Part shown: positions 49,266-58,081 of the stretch, in pieces | Position numbering within the stretch: the first letter of the stretch is position 1 | How the letters are laid out: every line of letters begins with the position of its first letter | Origin: PALSA-894 sp034669145 | GTDB taxonomy: Bacteria > Pseudomonadota > Alphaproteobacteria > Rhizobiales > Xanthobacteraceae | Assembly (NCBI GenBank): GCA_034669145.1 | Contig: JAXDNY010000174.1 | Span: 1 to 64,000 of the forward strand | Reading direction: 5' to 3' | Length of the DNA: 64,000 nt | Program-made: the position numbers and the translations under genes | The notes under the pieces: model-generated | The model's database searches: none | What the model saw: the letters and a program-made list of their open reading frames with translations, nothing else | Told to the model about the DNA's origin: nothing

Positions 49266-50873
49266 CTATCGCGAAAACCCCGGTATGAATTTCCGGCCAT
49301 AAGTGCGGTCCCACCGCTCCTGCCGCTCACCATCGATCGCAGCAATCAACGCGCGCTGCGCATCCTCATGAAGCTGCGAGACGACGATATCGCGCTTGTC
49401 GATCTTCTGCAGCGCGACCGCCCGCTTCCGGTGAAGCTGAAGACGCGTTTCAAGTCGATCCACATGTTGTCCCAACCCGTCGCGACCTGACTTGAACACA
49501 CGCTGTTGCGCCGCGATTTTCGCATTAAGCGTGTGCCAATCGTCGGTCAGCATTTCGAGCCGGGATTCCACCTTCCACAGGCGTGTGAATGACCGGCGCA
49601 CACTTTTCATGTGCGCCTCCGCCCATTCTCTGGTGTCGGTCTTCCAATCCAGAACCGCAATGCCGCGCACCTTCCCGATCTTGTGAAGATCGATGTCGGG
49701 CCAATCCTTGTCCGCGCGAAGCTGCGCCCTGAGCTCGGCCGCGGCCTGCACCGGATTCTTGTAGATCGACCGCATCACGTTCGCATGCAGGTCGCGCGCC
49801 TTTTCGAGCTGCTCGTTGGTCCGCACCAGGATCGCTTCATTCCTGCGCAAGCGCCATAAGAGCTGCCTCAGCTTCCTTCCCTCGCCGGCGACGTTGAGTT
49901 CTTCCTCCCGGAAACGCTGATACTCAGCATGCGCAAGCCACGCGGTCACAAGCGCGGCCGTGCGCCGGCCCCGCTCGGCGCTGGGGCGCACCTTCACCGG
50001 CCGCGCACCAGGCGGCTCCAATCCGTCTTGCTCGCGACGGCTGAGCGCGCGGGTCGCCGCGTGGTCGTCCCAGGTTCGCCCGAACCGTTCCTCAAGGATG
50101 TCCCAGCGCGCGTGCTTGCCGATCTTCGACAGGGTCATGAACCGCTTGCCGTCCGTGATCCGGAACCCCTGCCCCGCGCGCCGTAGCTCCACGCCATGGC
50201 GGCCCAGCCGTTCCTCAAGGTCATCCCAGTTCGCGGCGTCGCGAAAATGCTTCGTGACCGCCGTGCGCACGTCGCGCATGTCCTTTTCGGACCACGGCGC
50301 AAGCGGCTGGTCCCCTTCCCGCTCGGCGCGCAAGCGCTCCTCGCGCGACGCCTCGCGGTTCCGGTCCCGATTTCTCCTGCCGCTTCGGTACTCTTCCAGA
50401 TCGGGCCGATGCACGAGTTGCAAACCGCGTTCCCGCTCCTGTCGCTGCAGGCTCTCCATGATCCGATAGACGTCGCGCCAGGCATCCCACACCCGGCCGG
50501 TCTGCGGATGCACGGTGTTGATGACGAGATGAATGTGCGGACACTGCCCGTCGTTGTGCGCAACGATCACGCATTCATGCTCGGCGAGCCCGAGATCGGC
50601 GATCAACCGGTCTGCAATGGCGACCTGGGCTGCCCGATCGAGGCGTTCCTCGGGCGGCCATGAGATCGGCAGATGATAGACCGGCTTCTTCACGTTCGCC
50701 GACAACCCGGCGGTCGCTCGCATGAGCCGGGGCAATGCGTCGGGATCGTCGATCGCGAGGTTGCGCGTCTCGTGCCACTCGACGCGATGGGGATTGGGCT
50801 CGTCGTCGCGCCCGTGGAAAAGGTATTTGAGCAGCCCCTTGAACGAACCGCCCTTGTAAGGATTGCCGATCAC
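49266..50873 (-). CDS. MobP/VirD2-type relaxase
   Basis: 535 residues. The opening GNPYKGGSFKGLLKYLFHGR and the metal motif HNDGQCPHIHLVINTVHPQTG (HxD..N/C..HxH) are typical of MobP relaxases. The C-terminal half is coiled-coil-like and basic. It starts inside the stop of the MobC-like gene (ATGA). It would nick at an oriT near 51371-51655 and act with the coupling protein encoded divergently. This is the second relaxase of the element. Confidence 0.88.
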   Translation of the reverse strand: MIGNPYKGGSFKGLLKYLFHGRDDEPNPHRVEWHETRNLAIDDPDALPRLMRATAGLSANVKKPVYHLPISWPPEERLDRAAQVAIADRLIADLGLAEHECVIVAHNDGQCPHIHLVINTVHPQTGRVWDAWRDVYRIMESLQRQERERGLQLVHRPDLEEYRSGRRNRDRNREASREERLRAEREGDQPLAPWSEKDMRDVRTAVTKHFRDAANWDDLEERLGRHGVELRRAGQGFRITDGKRFMTLSKIGKHARWDILEERFGRTWDDHAATRALSRREQDGLEPPGARPVKVRPSAERGRRTAALVTAWLAHAEYQRFREEELNVAGEGRKLRQLLWRLRRNEAILVRTNEQLEKARDLHANVMRSIYKNPVQAAAELRAQLRADKDWPDIDLHKIGKVRGIAVLDWKTDTREWAEAHMKSVRRSFTRLWKVESRLEMLTDDWHTLNAKIAAQQRVFKSGRDGLGQHVDRLETRLQLHRKRAVALQKIDKRDIVVSQLHEDAQRALIAAIDGERQERWDRTYGRKFIPGFSR

Positions 50874-51370
50874 GGCGCGAGCGGCTTCAACGCTTCGGCC
50901 AGGTCGGCGAGCGCGTCGCGCAACGTGGTCTGCGACGGAAACCGGCCGGTGTTGGCGCGGTAGCCAAGTGTATTGATGGTCGCGCCCTCATGCGCAAGCT
51001 CCGCGACCGCGTGCGCCGAAACCGATCGCCCGGCCCCGCTGCGCGCCCATGACCGCAACGATGCCCGCAACTGCGCGCGCGCCTGGTCAAGCAACGGCAC
51101 GGCCGCTTTTGCGCGCTTCTCGGCGACCTCTCTCATCTGGTTGAGATTGTTTCCGACCCGCGACAGGTGCCGCAGCAGTTCCTCCACGTCGCCGCCCGGC
51201 CTGGGCCGCGGCCGGGCTCCCAGCGCGGCCGATCGCACATAGGCGGAGGGCGTCGCGCCGGCCCGGCGCGCGGCGTCACGGATCTGGTCCTTCTCCGCCG
51301 GAGTGACCCAGAACGTGAACTGCTTGGACCGCAGCACGCGCGCCGGCTTCCGGTGTCCTCGCGGTGGCAT
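50870..51370 (-). CDS. MobC-like mobilisation accessory protein
   Basis: 166 residues from ATG 51370. KQFTFWVTPAEKDQIRDAARRAGATPSAYVRSAALG is a ribbon-helix-helix DNA-binding start, and LLRHLSRVGNNLNQMREVAEK is the MobC-type helix that supports strand opening at oriT. It is coupled to the MobP relaxase. An alternative upstream start (51562) runs into the promoter region and is not favoured. Confidence 0.83.
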   Translation of the reverse strand: MPPRGHRKPARVLRSKQFTFWVTPAEKDQIRDAARRAGATPSAYVRSAALGARPRPRPGGDVEELLRHLSRVGNNLNQMREVAEKRAKAAVPLLDQARAQLRASLRSWARSGAGRSVSAHAVAELAHEGATINTLGYRANTGRFPSQTTLRDALADLAEALKPLAP

Positions 51371-51455
51371 CGCGACGATTCTCCGTCCCGGCACCGGGAC
51401 CGAGGAGCGGCCTTGAGACCTCGCGCAGCGGGTCGAATGGCCGCTTTGCGCCGAC

Positions 51456-51478
51456 GTACAGAAAAGCATTTTCTGTAC
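51456..51478. repeat. Perfect inverted repeat in the MobC - coupling protein intergenic region
   Basis: GTACAGAAAA and TTTTCTGTAC (10-bp arms) surround GCA. It lies between the divergent mobC-like and coupling-protein genes, so it is a candidate operator or part of the MobP oriT. The remainder of 51371-51655 shows G+C-rich sequence only. Confidence 0.65.
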
Positions 51479-51655
51479 AGGCGCACTTCCTCGCTCCGGA
51501 GCGGGCGAAACGCCAAAGCTCCGGACAGCGGCGCAAGAGCCCGCGCACGGAGCCAGCCCCAACGCACACGATTCTTGCTGCAGACTACCAACACGGTCGA
51601 GCGTCTGCCAGAATACACTCCATTATCTCTGCGGCTTGTGGGTACGGGAGAACTC

Positions 51656-53365
51656 ATGACCGAGGAGCGGGGGACGCTGTTCCGCCTGGCCTGGCATCTG
51701 CTGCCCGGCTTCAGTGAGATTCTGACGAAGGGGCATTTTGAGGCCACGGGGGCGCCGCATCCCTACACGCCTGAAGGGCGTCGCTTTGCGAAAGCGGAAG
51801 CTGACTTCCATGCGCTGCTGACCAACCCGCCGCCGGTCCACGGCAAGGAGCGCTGGATGTCGGGGGCCGAAGCGCGCGCCCTCGGCGCGCAGCACGCAAA
51901 GCTGTTTGAGAGCGCCTCCCGCCTGCCCGATCTGCTGGCGCTTGGCGCCTATCTCGATCCGACATCCGGCGCGCCGGTGGCCGATGCCTTCTCACAAGGC
52001 CCCGGCCATGTCCTGACGATCGCGGGCACGCGCGCCGGCAAGGGCACGTGCCAGATCATCCCGAACCTGCTGTGCGCGCCGAACTCGATGCTGGTTATCG
52101 ACCCGAAGGGCGAGAACTACGGCATCACGGCCGCGACGCGGCGGACGTTCGGAGCGGTGCATCGCATCGATCCGTTTCGCATCACCGCCGCTTACGATTC
52201 CGAGACCGCGTTCGCGCACTACAATCCCCTGGACTTCGTTCACGACGACGGCGACGCGCGAAGCCTCGCCGCGATGCTGCTAGGGGACCGGCCCCTTGGC
52301 CGGGACGGCAGCGCGTCGTTTTTCTATGACGAAGGGGTGAACCTGCTGACCGTGCTGCTGCTGGCGGCAGCGCGTTCGGAAGACCCGACCATCGCGCAGG
52401 TGCGACGCCAGCTCGCGTTGGCGCGCGATGATTCTGACGCCGAGCTTGCGCGACTGACCGAGGATGATGATCCGGTCGTGGCGCTGGGTGCGGGCGTGTT
52501 TCGCAATCACGACGATCGCACGCGCGCGAACATCATCGCCCAGATCAACTCGGCGACGGCGCCGTGGGACACCAAGGCCCTCCGCGAAGTGAGCGCGCGC
52601 TCGGATTTTGATATCGCGGACCTCAAGACGGAGCCGATGACGATCTACGTCATCCTGCCGTTCGACAAGCTGGACCAGCACCGCGGTCTCCTGCGGATGA
52701 TGATCGGACAGTTCTATTCGGCGATGCTGAGGGACATGAGCCGACCGAAGCAGCCGATCATGTGCATCGTCGATGAGTTTCCCGCGCTCGGACGCATGGA
52801 AGAGTTTGTCCGCGCGCTGGCGGAGATTGCGGGGCTCGATGTGCGCCTTTGGCTTTTCGCGCAGAGCCTCGCAAGCCTGCGACGCATCTACGGCGAAGGC
52901 GTCAACGCCATCCTCGCCAACTGCGCGACGCAGTGCGTCTTCGGCGTCAGCGACGGCGAGACGGCAAGATGGCTATCCGACCAGCTCGGCAGCCGGACCG
53001 GCGCGCGCGAGGTAGTGACACCGAGCACCTCGGCGCAGGCCGCATCGAACGTGAAATGGCTGGAGACCAGCATCCAAGGGGGCGTGAGCGTCCAGCGCGG
53101 GGTCCAGTTCTACGCGATCCCGCTGCTCACACCGCAGGACGCGCGCCGGATGCTGGGCGTCGGGACAAACGTCGCGGTCGTGATGGAAACGGGAAAGTCG
53201 CCGAGCGTGGTCGGGCTTTTCCCGTGGTTCACGAACCCCGTGCTTGCAAAGCAAGGGGCGGATATTCGCGCCGTTGGGCGCGTGGCTGGCCAGCGGCCGC
53301 CGCGCCTGAAGTGGGGAATCTATCCGAAGGGCAACAGCGAGCGATCAGGGAGGGCAAGACGATGA
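51656..53365 (+). CDS. VirD4/TraG-type coupling protein, soluble form
   Basis: 569 residues from ATG 51656 (GGGAG upstream). Walker A is TIAGTRAGKGTCQIIPNL and Walker B PIMCIVDEFPALGRM, followed by the usual WLFAQSLASLRRIYG. No N-terminal TM pair is seen, unlike classical VirD4, so the membrane contact may come from a partner. It recruits the relaxase-DNA complex to a secretion channel. It overlaps the next gene by ATGA. Confidence 0.88.
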   Translation: MTEERGTLFRLAWHLLPGFSEILTKGHFEATGAPHPYTPEGRRFAKAEADFHALLTNPPPVHGKERWMSGAEARALGAQHAKLFESASRLPDLLALGAYLDPTSGAPVADAFSQGPGHVLTIAGTRAGKGTCQIIPNLLCAPNSMLVIDPKGENYGITAATRRTFGAVHRIDPFRITAAYDSETAFAHYNPLDFVHDDGDARSLAAMLLGDRPLGRDGSASFFYDEGVNLLTVLLLAAARSEDPTIAQVRRQLALARDDSDAELARLTEDDDPVVALGAGVFRNHDDRTRANIIAQINSATAPWDTKALREVSARSDFDIADLKTEPMTIYVILPFDKLDQHRGLLRMMIGQFYSAMLRDMSRPKQPIMCIVDEFPALGRMEEFVRALAEIAGLDVRLWLFAQSLASLRRIYGEGVNAILANCATQCVFGVSDGETARWLSDQLGSRTGAREVVTPSTSAQAASNVKWLETSIQGGVSVQRGVQFYAIPLLTPQDARRMLGVGTNVAVVMETGKSPSVVGLFPWFTNPVLAKQGADIRAVGRVAGQRPPRLKWGIYPKGNSERSGRARR

Positions 53366-54009
53366 GCTATCTGCAACGTGACGTGAATTCCGGGGCGACC
53401 CTCGCGGGTGGCGCAATAGGCCTGATCGGCGGGGCGACGATCGGAGCGATTGGCATGTGGGCGGCGGCGCGCGACGAGAAACGGCGGCAACAGGCCGCGG
53501 ACGAGCTGAAGAAGGCAATCCTCAACGAGCAACCGCCGGAGCTTGCGGACATTCTGCTGAAGGGATTCGGCGACTTGAGCCCTTCCCAGAGCTATGACTT
53601 CGCCAGCGTCGCGAAGCGATACCATCGGCAGAAGCTGTACCGCTTTCTCATATTCAACGTGAGCGAGGAGTTTGCGGATGCTTACTTCGCCCGCGAGGCG
53701 AAGTTCGACAGTTTCGGTCTGCAGCTGAAGCCGACCGAGATCTTTGAACGAACCGCCACCGAAACCAAGGCCGACATCGGTTCGGGCGAGCAGCTCCGTG
53801 ATAAGTTCGAGGCCGCATTCGTGGCGGAGATGGACGCCTACGTGAACGATGCGCGAAAGAACGGCGGCACGCTTGCAAGTTACCACCACGATACATTGAA
53901 GCGGGAAGCTGAAGAAATGGAGCGGCAGGAACAGCTCAAGGCCGAGCGCGCGGCGCGGGGCGAGACCAACAAAAGCAAAGGTTTCTGGGGCTTCGGCAAA
54001 AGTGCGTGA
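53362..54009 (+). CDS. Glycine-zipper membrane-associated protein, coupled to the coupling-protein gene
   Basis: 215 residues. A glycine-rich hydrophobic stretch (TLAGGAIGLIGGATIGAIGMW, about residues 13-33) is followed by a charged helical body of 180 residues with a coiled-coil end. It may supply the membrane anchor missing from the coupling protein. No family is recognised. Its last 8 bases overlap the next gene. Confidence 0.65.
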   Translation: MSYLQRDVNSGATLAGGAIGLIGGATIGAIGMWAAARDEKRRQQAADELKKAILNEQPPELADILLKGFGDLSPSQSYDFASVAKRYHRQKLYRFLIFNVSEEFADAYFAREAKFDSFGLQLKPTEIFERTATETKADIGSGEQLRDKFEAAFVAEMDAYVNDARKNGGTLASYHHDTLKREAEEMERQEQLKAERAARGETNKSKGFWGFGKSA

Positions 54010-54820
54010 CGCAGCGCGGGCAGAGCCGCAGGCGAGCCCCGGCGGAGGCCGCGCGCGTCCCGGCGCGCTTCGGACCACTCCGGTCACGGAATGGTCCGGT
54101 GCGCGCTACAAATGGTTTCCTGCGCTGCACGGAGTGCAGCAGGAAATCGAGCTGATGCCGGGCGACCCCGTCGCGGTGGATAAAAAGCGCAAGCTGTTTC
54201 ATCACCGCCGCAGCGGTACGGATGGCGTCGTCCGGACGATCAGCGAGAAATTCGATTGCCTGATCGATAGCGCAAACGACGAAGTCGAGCTGGAGCTGCG
54301 CGTGCCCGAGGGCATGGGTCCGACAATCTCCGTTGAACGTGGTGAATTGCGACTGGCTCTGCAAAGCTTTGTCGTGCCTGTCAGCGGCATGTTTCAGCGG
54401 CTATGCGCCGCGCTCAACTCGCCGATCTGGAATCCGTTCGGGTTTTTTCCGACGGTTTCCTCGCATCGGGCCGATCTTCGCGCGGGCCTGCTGGCTGACA
54501 ACGATGGTCATCCCGTCAGGGTTGACCCGCCCCCGCCGTTACCACGGATCATGACAGTGCGGCTCGATGCCGAGCGTGCGGAAAGGTGCGGCATTGATGG
54601 CCTGTCCGGCCTTCCGGCCGGACGATATCGCACGCGCCTGCAGGCGGGCGCAGACGCGCCGCTGGTGAGGCTGGATGGCAATGACGGCAATACGGTTGCG
54701 GTCGATGTCAGATTCATCGCCGTCGATGAATTCTCCAGAGCGCTGGCGGATCGCGCCGTCGAGATGCTGGACAGCGTGAAATGGCAGTCCTTGCCGCTTT
54801 GGGAATACTCCATCGACTAG
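54002..54820 (+). CDS. Hypothetical protein of the transfer region
   Basis: 272 residues from GTG 54002, overlapping the preceding stop. The first 30 residues are a basic, Pro/Gly-rich tail; the rest looks alternately beta and helical (HGVQQEIELMPGDPVAVDKK; RIMTVRLDAERAERCG). No signal peptide or TM segment. No family is recognised. It is the last gene of the coupling-protein operon. Confidence 0.6.
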   Translation: MRDAARAEPQASPGGGRARPGALRTTPVTEWSGARYKWFPALHGVQQEIELMPGDPVAVDKKRKLFHHRRSGTDGVVRTISEKFDCLIDSANDEVELELRVPEGMGPTISVERGELRLALQSFVVPVSGMFQRLCAALNSPIWNPFGFFPTVSSHRADLRAGLLADNDGHPVRVDPPPPLPRIMTVRLDAERAERCGIDGLSGLPAGRYRTRLQAGADAPLVRLDGNDGNTVAVDVRFIAVDEFSRALADRAVEMLDSVKWQSLPLWEYSID

Positions 54821-54845
54821 GATGCTCGGCGTTCTTTTGAATCAC

Positions 54846-54871
54846 GATGGCGTCACCTTGGTGACGCCATC
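54846..54871. terminator. Bidirectional terminator-like hairpin
   Basis: GATGGCGTCACC and GGTGACGCCATC form a perfect 12-bp stem with a TT loop, placed between convergent genes (stop at 54820 and stop at 54885). Confidence 0.65.
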
Positions 54872-54884
54872 CGTTGAACCGGGG

Positions 54885-55085
54885 CTATCTGACCCGAATC
54901 GGCCAGCCGAACAGGTGCTCTATTCCCGTCAGGATCAGGTCCTCCACGGTCTTACCCTTTAGGTGGGCCTCTTGTTGCAGCAGCCGGCTCATGCTGGGTG
55001 AGACGCGGATTTCGTACATCACCAGGCTCTCGTCTTTGCGGGCGATCTTAGCCAGGTCCTCACGGGTGAGTTTTTTTCTCTTCAT
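54885..55085 (-). CDS. Small ribbon-helix-helix-like protein
   Basis: 66 residues from ATG 55085 (MKRKKLTREDLAKIARKDESLV). MYEIRVSPSMSRLLQQEAHLKGKTVEDLILTGIEHLF has the strand-helix-helix pattern of RHH regulators; the start is strongly basic. It may regulate the transfer genes. The longer upstream frame to 55301 is not supported. Confidence 0.6.
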   Translation of the reverse strand: MKRKKLTREDLAKIARKDESLVMYEIRVSPSMSRLLQQEAHLKGKTVEDLILTGIEHLFGWPIRVR

Positions 55086-55507
55086 GATCTTGTCTCCTTG
55101 CTTTTGGTTTTTCGGCACCGCTGCCTGCGGCCTCGATGTATTTCGCAAAAGGCCGGGGAGACGCCGGCCGCACCCGCAGGGCGGCGCGCAGCAGAGACGG
55201 TGGGGCCGCCGTTTTTTGCCTCGCGAGGAATTCGGCCACTTGGCCGAAGGGGAAAAAACTGCGGCCAGCCCTTGCGACCACCGTTGCGGCCGCCGGCTCA
55301 CTGGCCTAGTTCCTGAATTCGAGGCCGCAGGCAGCGGTGCCGATATCCCTCAAGGAGACTACCAAAAGAAAAATTCACCCGTGAGGAACTGGCCGCGCCA
55401 AGAGAGTACCCGCACGCGAAACTGGCGCAATTGTGCGCCTGGGTTCAAGCAATTGTCGGACGGCTGGCATCCTTTGTCCGACAGCCCCTACTCAAAACAA
55501 ACATGAA
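55086..55507. other. Non-coding region with a partial copy of the long repeat
   Basis: About 420 bases without a supportable gene. A stretch around 55225-55260 (GAATTCGGCCACTTGGCCG, then AAAAAACTGCGG) is a degenerate partial copy of the start of the repeats at 55953 and 58082. Confidence 0.5.
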
Positions 55508-55536
55508 AACGCCGCCCGGCACTGCCGGGCGGCGTT
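55508..55536 (-). terminator. Terminator after DUF736
   Basis: AACGCCGCCCGGCA and TGCCGGGCGGCGTT form a perfect 14-bp stem around one C, followed on the minus strand by TTCATG. It lies 12 bases past the DUF736 stop. Confidence 0.75.
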
Positions 55537-55548
55537 CAGAGCCGAGCC

Positions 55549-55854
55549 TTACTCGGCCTTGCTGCGCGACCACATGAGGTCGTGCTGACCGTCGCGCTCG
55601 ACGAGGTTCGCGAACAGCGGAGCCGCGAAGATCGGAGCATCGATCTTCAGGCTGACGTAGTCGCGCTTGCTTTCGGTGCCGGTCTTCTTCCAGCCCGCGC
55701 CGACTTCGGACTTGCCGGCGAACACGCGGTAATCCGGAGCCTTGTCGCCCGACTTTTCGATCGCCTTGATCGAGAGCTTCGCTTTGAGGCCGATGGTCTC
55801 CAGGTTGCCCTCGAAGCCGGTTTTGCTGCTGGTGAAAGTGCCGATGATTGCCAT
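55549..55854 (-). CDS. DUF736 family protein
   Basis: 101 residues, standard length. MAIIGTFTSSKTGFEGNLETIGLKAKLSI and PDYRVFAGKSEVGAGWKK are the DUF736 signature. These proteins occur almost only on plasmids and integrative elements of Proteobacteria, beside transfer genes; a link to DNA replication or segregation has been suggested but not shown. Confidence 0.85.
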   Translation of the reverse strand: MAIIGTFTSSKTGFEGNLETIGLKAKLSIKAIEKSGDKAPDYRVFAGKSEVGAGWKKTGTESKRDYVSLKIDAPIFAAPLFANLVERDGQHDLMWSRSKAE

Positions 55855-55952
55855 GTCTTAGTCTCCTTTGCTTTAGATCTTGACCGCGCCTATCGCGGCC
55901 TCGATGGAAGACTGAATGGACGCTTCCGCGACGACCGCCCCCGAAGGGCAAA

Positions 55953-56362
55953 GCAAAGCGGCCGATGGTCGGGATCGCTGTATTTTGGTTGGGCGAGTGA
56001 ATTCGGCTACTTCGCCGAAGAGGAAAAAACTGCGATTAGCGCAGCGCCGATCCATTGCGGTCATCAAGTCGCGGAAGCGTCCACCTTCCATCAATCGGGA
56101 GGCCGCGATGGGCGCGGCTGGAAGCGCATAGGAGACCGTGGATTTCGAGGCTTACAGTCCAGCAACGGCTTTCCGGGCATCAACCTGAGGATCAAAGACA
56201 AGCTCGGATATAATTAAGTCGGGAGACCAAGCTCTGAAGCTCGAAACCGTCGCCGTCTGATATTGCGCGGGCTAGGGACCGACCCGAAACCTACGCGCTC
56301 TCGAAGATCGATCCGACCGTCTCTCGCCGATTAGTCCCCTCGTTGCGATGCGTCGCAATCTT
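55953..56362. repeat. Long direct repeat, copy 1 (about 410 bp)
   Basis: From GCAAAGCGGCCGATGG to CGTCGCAATCTTG this block aligns with 58082-58496. The first 290 bp are about 90% identical, including GAATTCGGCTACTTCGCCG and CAAGCTCGGATATAAT; the end is less similar. It is in direct orientation. No gene is supported inside; the open frames on both strands look like chance. Confidence 0.8.
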
Positions 56363-56445
56363 GTCAGTTGCCCATTTGGCCGCGGCCGACTACTACGCAA
56401 TAAAAAAGCGCGGCCTAGGAGACCGCGCAGTCGGCCAGTCTGGTC

Positions 56446-56583
56446 CTAACGGGTCGGGTCGTCGTTGCGGACCCGAGATTCCCCGGGGTAACGGCGTTCG
56501 GAATCCCGCTCTTGGCGGCGAGACTGTTCGCCGCGCTGCCGGAGGTCCTCAATCAATTGTTTATCGGGTGAAATAGTTCCCAT
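56446..56583 (-). CDS. Small charged protein, paralogue 1
   Basis: 45 residues from ATG 56583 (another ATG at 56589). MGTISPDKQLIEDLRQRGEQSRRQERDSE is highly charged and helical. Its first half matches the gene just upstream (56643-56789): MGTxxxDKQ...IR/LRxxGxQ. A tiny DNA- or RNA-binding or regulatory role is conceivable. No family is recognised. Confidence 0.5.
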   Translation of the reverse strand: MGTISPDKQLIEDLRQRGEQSRRQERDSERRYPGESRVRNDDPTR

Positions 56584-56642
56584 AATCATTTTCTCTTTTT
56601 GATTGCTGTTTCTACAAATAAAGAGCGGATAGCCAGCCGTTC

Positions 56643-56789
56643 TTATTTGGTCATGCAGTCATCGTCATTTTGCCGCAGATGATAGAAGTGGGATTCAACT
56701 TCCCGCTGCTCTTCGGCTGTGCGGCCGCGCTGTTGTCCTTGTTCCCTGATTTTATCCATGCGCTGTTTGTCTGAGTTAGGCGTTCCCAT
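56643..56789 (-). CDS. Small charged protein, paralogue 2
   Basis: 48 residues from ATG 56789. MGTPNSDKQRMDKIREQG, then QRGRTAEEQREVESHFYHL, with an acidic end (QNDDDCMTK). It is first of a tandem pair with the 56446 gene and shares its opening. Ribosome site is weak (AGAG). Coding status is supported mainly by the paralogy. Confidence 0.5.
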   Translation of the reverse strand: MGTPNSDKQRMDKIREQGQQRGRTAEEQREVESHFYHLRQNDDDCMTK

Positions 56790-56921
56790 CTCTGATTTCC
56801 GATCTTTGTTTCCCTCGCATACTTTTATTTTAGGAATAGTTTTGGAGATTACAACCCCAAAAGCTTAATTTCTTTTGTCGACGCCCTTCGCGAGTGAGTT
56901 ATCCTTGTCTTGAGAGTAATA

Positions 56922-57944
56922 ATGGACGATCTCGTGCGCAAACCCGAACTGATCCTATCCATGCTGCCGCTGCGCGAGACGATGCAGCCTTATAACCGGT
57001 CTGGCACATTGATCGTCGCCGATACCCACAACTATCCACGCTTGCGGGACCTCGGACAGTCCCTGTTGGTAAAAGACCAGGAAATCGAGGAGATCGGGCG
57101 GGTTCGGCAGGAATTTTCCTATGAGCGCGTTTTGGCGGTGGGCGGCTGCACGGCGTTGGACTTCGGCCGCGCTTGCGCTGTGGGCAAGGAAGTTATCAAC
57201 TTCCCCACGATTCTTTCCCACAAATGCCTAAGCAACGGCGAGAGCGTTATCAAGCGCAGCGGCCGCTACAAAAAAGAGAAAACGATCGCGCCGCTGCAAA
57301 CGATCGTCAGCCTGCCGGCTTTGCTGGATGGTCCACCTGAGACGGTGCACTATTGGTCTGCGGCAGGAGCGGGGGATCTGCTGGCGCTAATCAGCGCCGC
57401 GCTGGAGTATGAATGGCTGTTCAACGATGGCTCTTTCGCTGGCGTCACTGCTCGCGGGATCGCGCAGAAACGGCCGGAGGTGTTTCAGGCGTTCAAGTGG
57501 CTGCTCGATGACTTTACCGCCTTCGACGTCGACGGATTGAGCCGGCTGGCGCATTACCTGCATGAGTTGTCCCTGGAGCCCGACGACGATCCCGACATGC
57601 TCAGCGCAGGCAGTGAGCACTGGTTGCATTACGAGATGGTCTATGGGCAGCAATACTCCAAGGCGGCGACGGCGCATGGCATGCTGGTGAGCATCGGCAC
57701 CTTGATGACCTTGCGGATTTTCGGCGAGGCAACCCGCGATATGACGCTTTATGAATGCATGCGGCGCGTGCATCAGAAAACGGGTCTGCCTTTGCGCGAC
57801 GAAGACTTGAAGCGGCTGGGAGTTTCGCGCGCGCATATTGTGGAGGGTATCCGCACCTTGCGCAGCCAGGGGCTGCGCTGCCTTTACGACGAGTTTTTCG
57901 CTAAGGATGATTTCTCGCTGCTCAACCGGGTGTTTGGAGTTTAA
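56922..57944 (+). CDS. sn-Glycerol-1-phosphate dehydrogenase-like protein (iron-containing ADH superfamily)
   Basis: 340 residues from ATG 56922. The Rossmann part has RVLAVGGCTALDFGRACA (NAD-binding GGxxxxDxxR), then FPTILSHKCLSNGES, matching the PTxxSxDxxxS motif region of AraM/EgsA. Metal ligands are likely Asp in AAGAGDLLALIS, His in SEHWLHYEM and His in TAHGMLVSIGTL. It may reduce dihydroxyacetone phosphate to glycerol-1-phosphate, or be a divergent dehydroquinate-synthase-fold enzyme. It is an unusual metabolic cargo between two long direct repeats. The upstream AT-rich 56790-56921 probably holds its promoter. Confidence 0.72.
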   Translation: MDDLVRKPELILSMLPLRETMQPYNRSGTLIVADTHNYPRLRDLGQSLLVKDQEIEEIGRVRQEFSYERVLAVGGCTALDFGRACAVGKEVINFPTILSHKCLSNGESVIKRSGRYKKEKTIAPLQTIVSLPALLDGPPETVHYWSAAGAGDLLALISAALEYEWLFNDGSFAGVTARGIAQKRPEVFQAFKWLLDDFTAFDVDGLSRLAHYLHELSLEPDDDPDMLSAGSEHWLHYEMVYGQQYSKAATAHGMLVSIGTLMTLRIFGEATRDMTLYECMRRVHQKTGLPLRDEDLKRLGVSRAHIVEGIRTLRSQGLRCLYDEFFAKDDFSLLNRVFGV

Positions 57945-58081
57945 AGAGCGACCTCAGGCCACCAGCTTGCTCCTGAGCGCAGCGCCCATAATCCCTGCCA
58001 CACGGGTTCGCAGTGCTCCCTCTAAGGGCTCAGGCTACCAGCGCATGCAAGATTTTGGCGACATGCATCCAGTAGTCATTG

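Noticed and set aside
55981..56217. A protein-coding gene inside the 55953 repeat (frame with SEFGYFAEEEKTAI)
   Set aside because: In the second copy the same frame breaks and another frame stays open, so the conserved unit is DNA, not protein.
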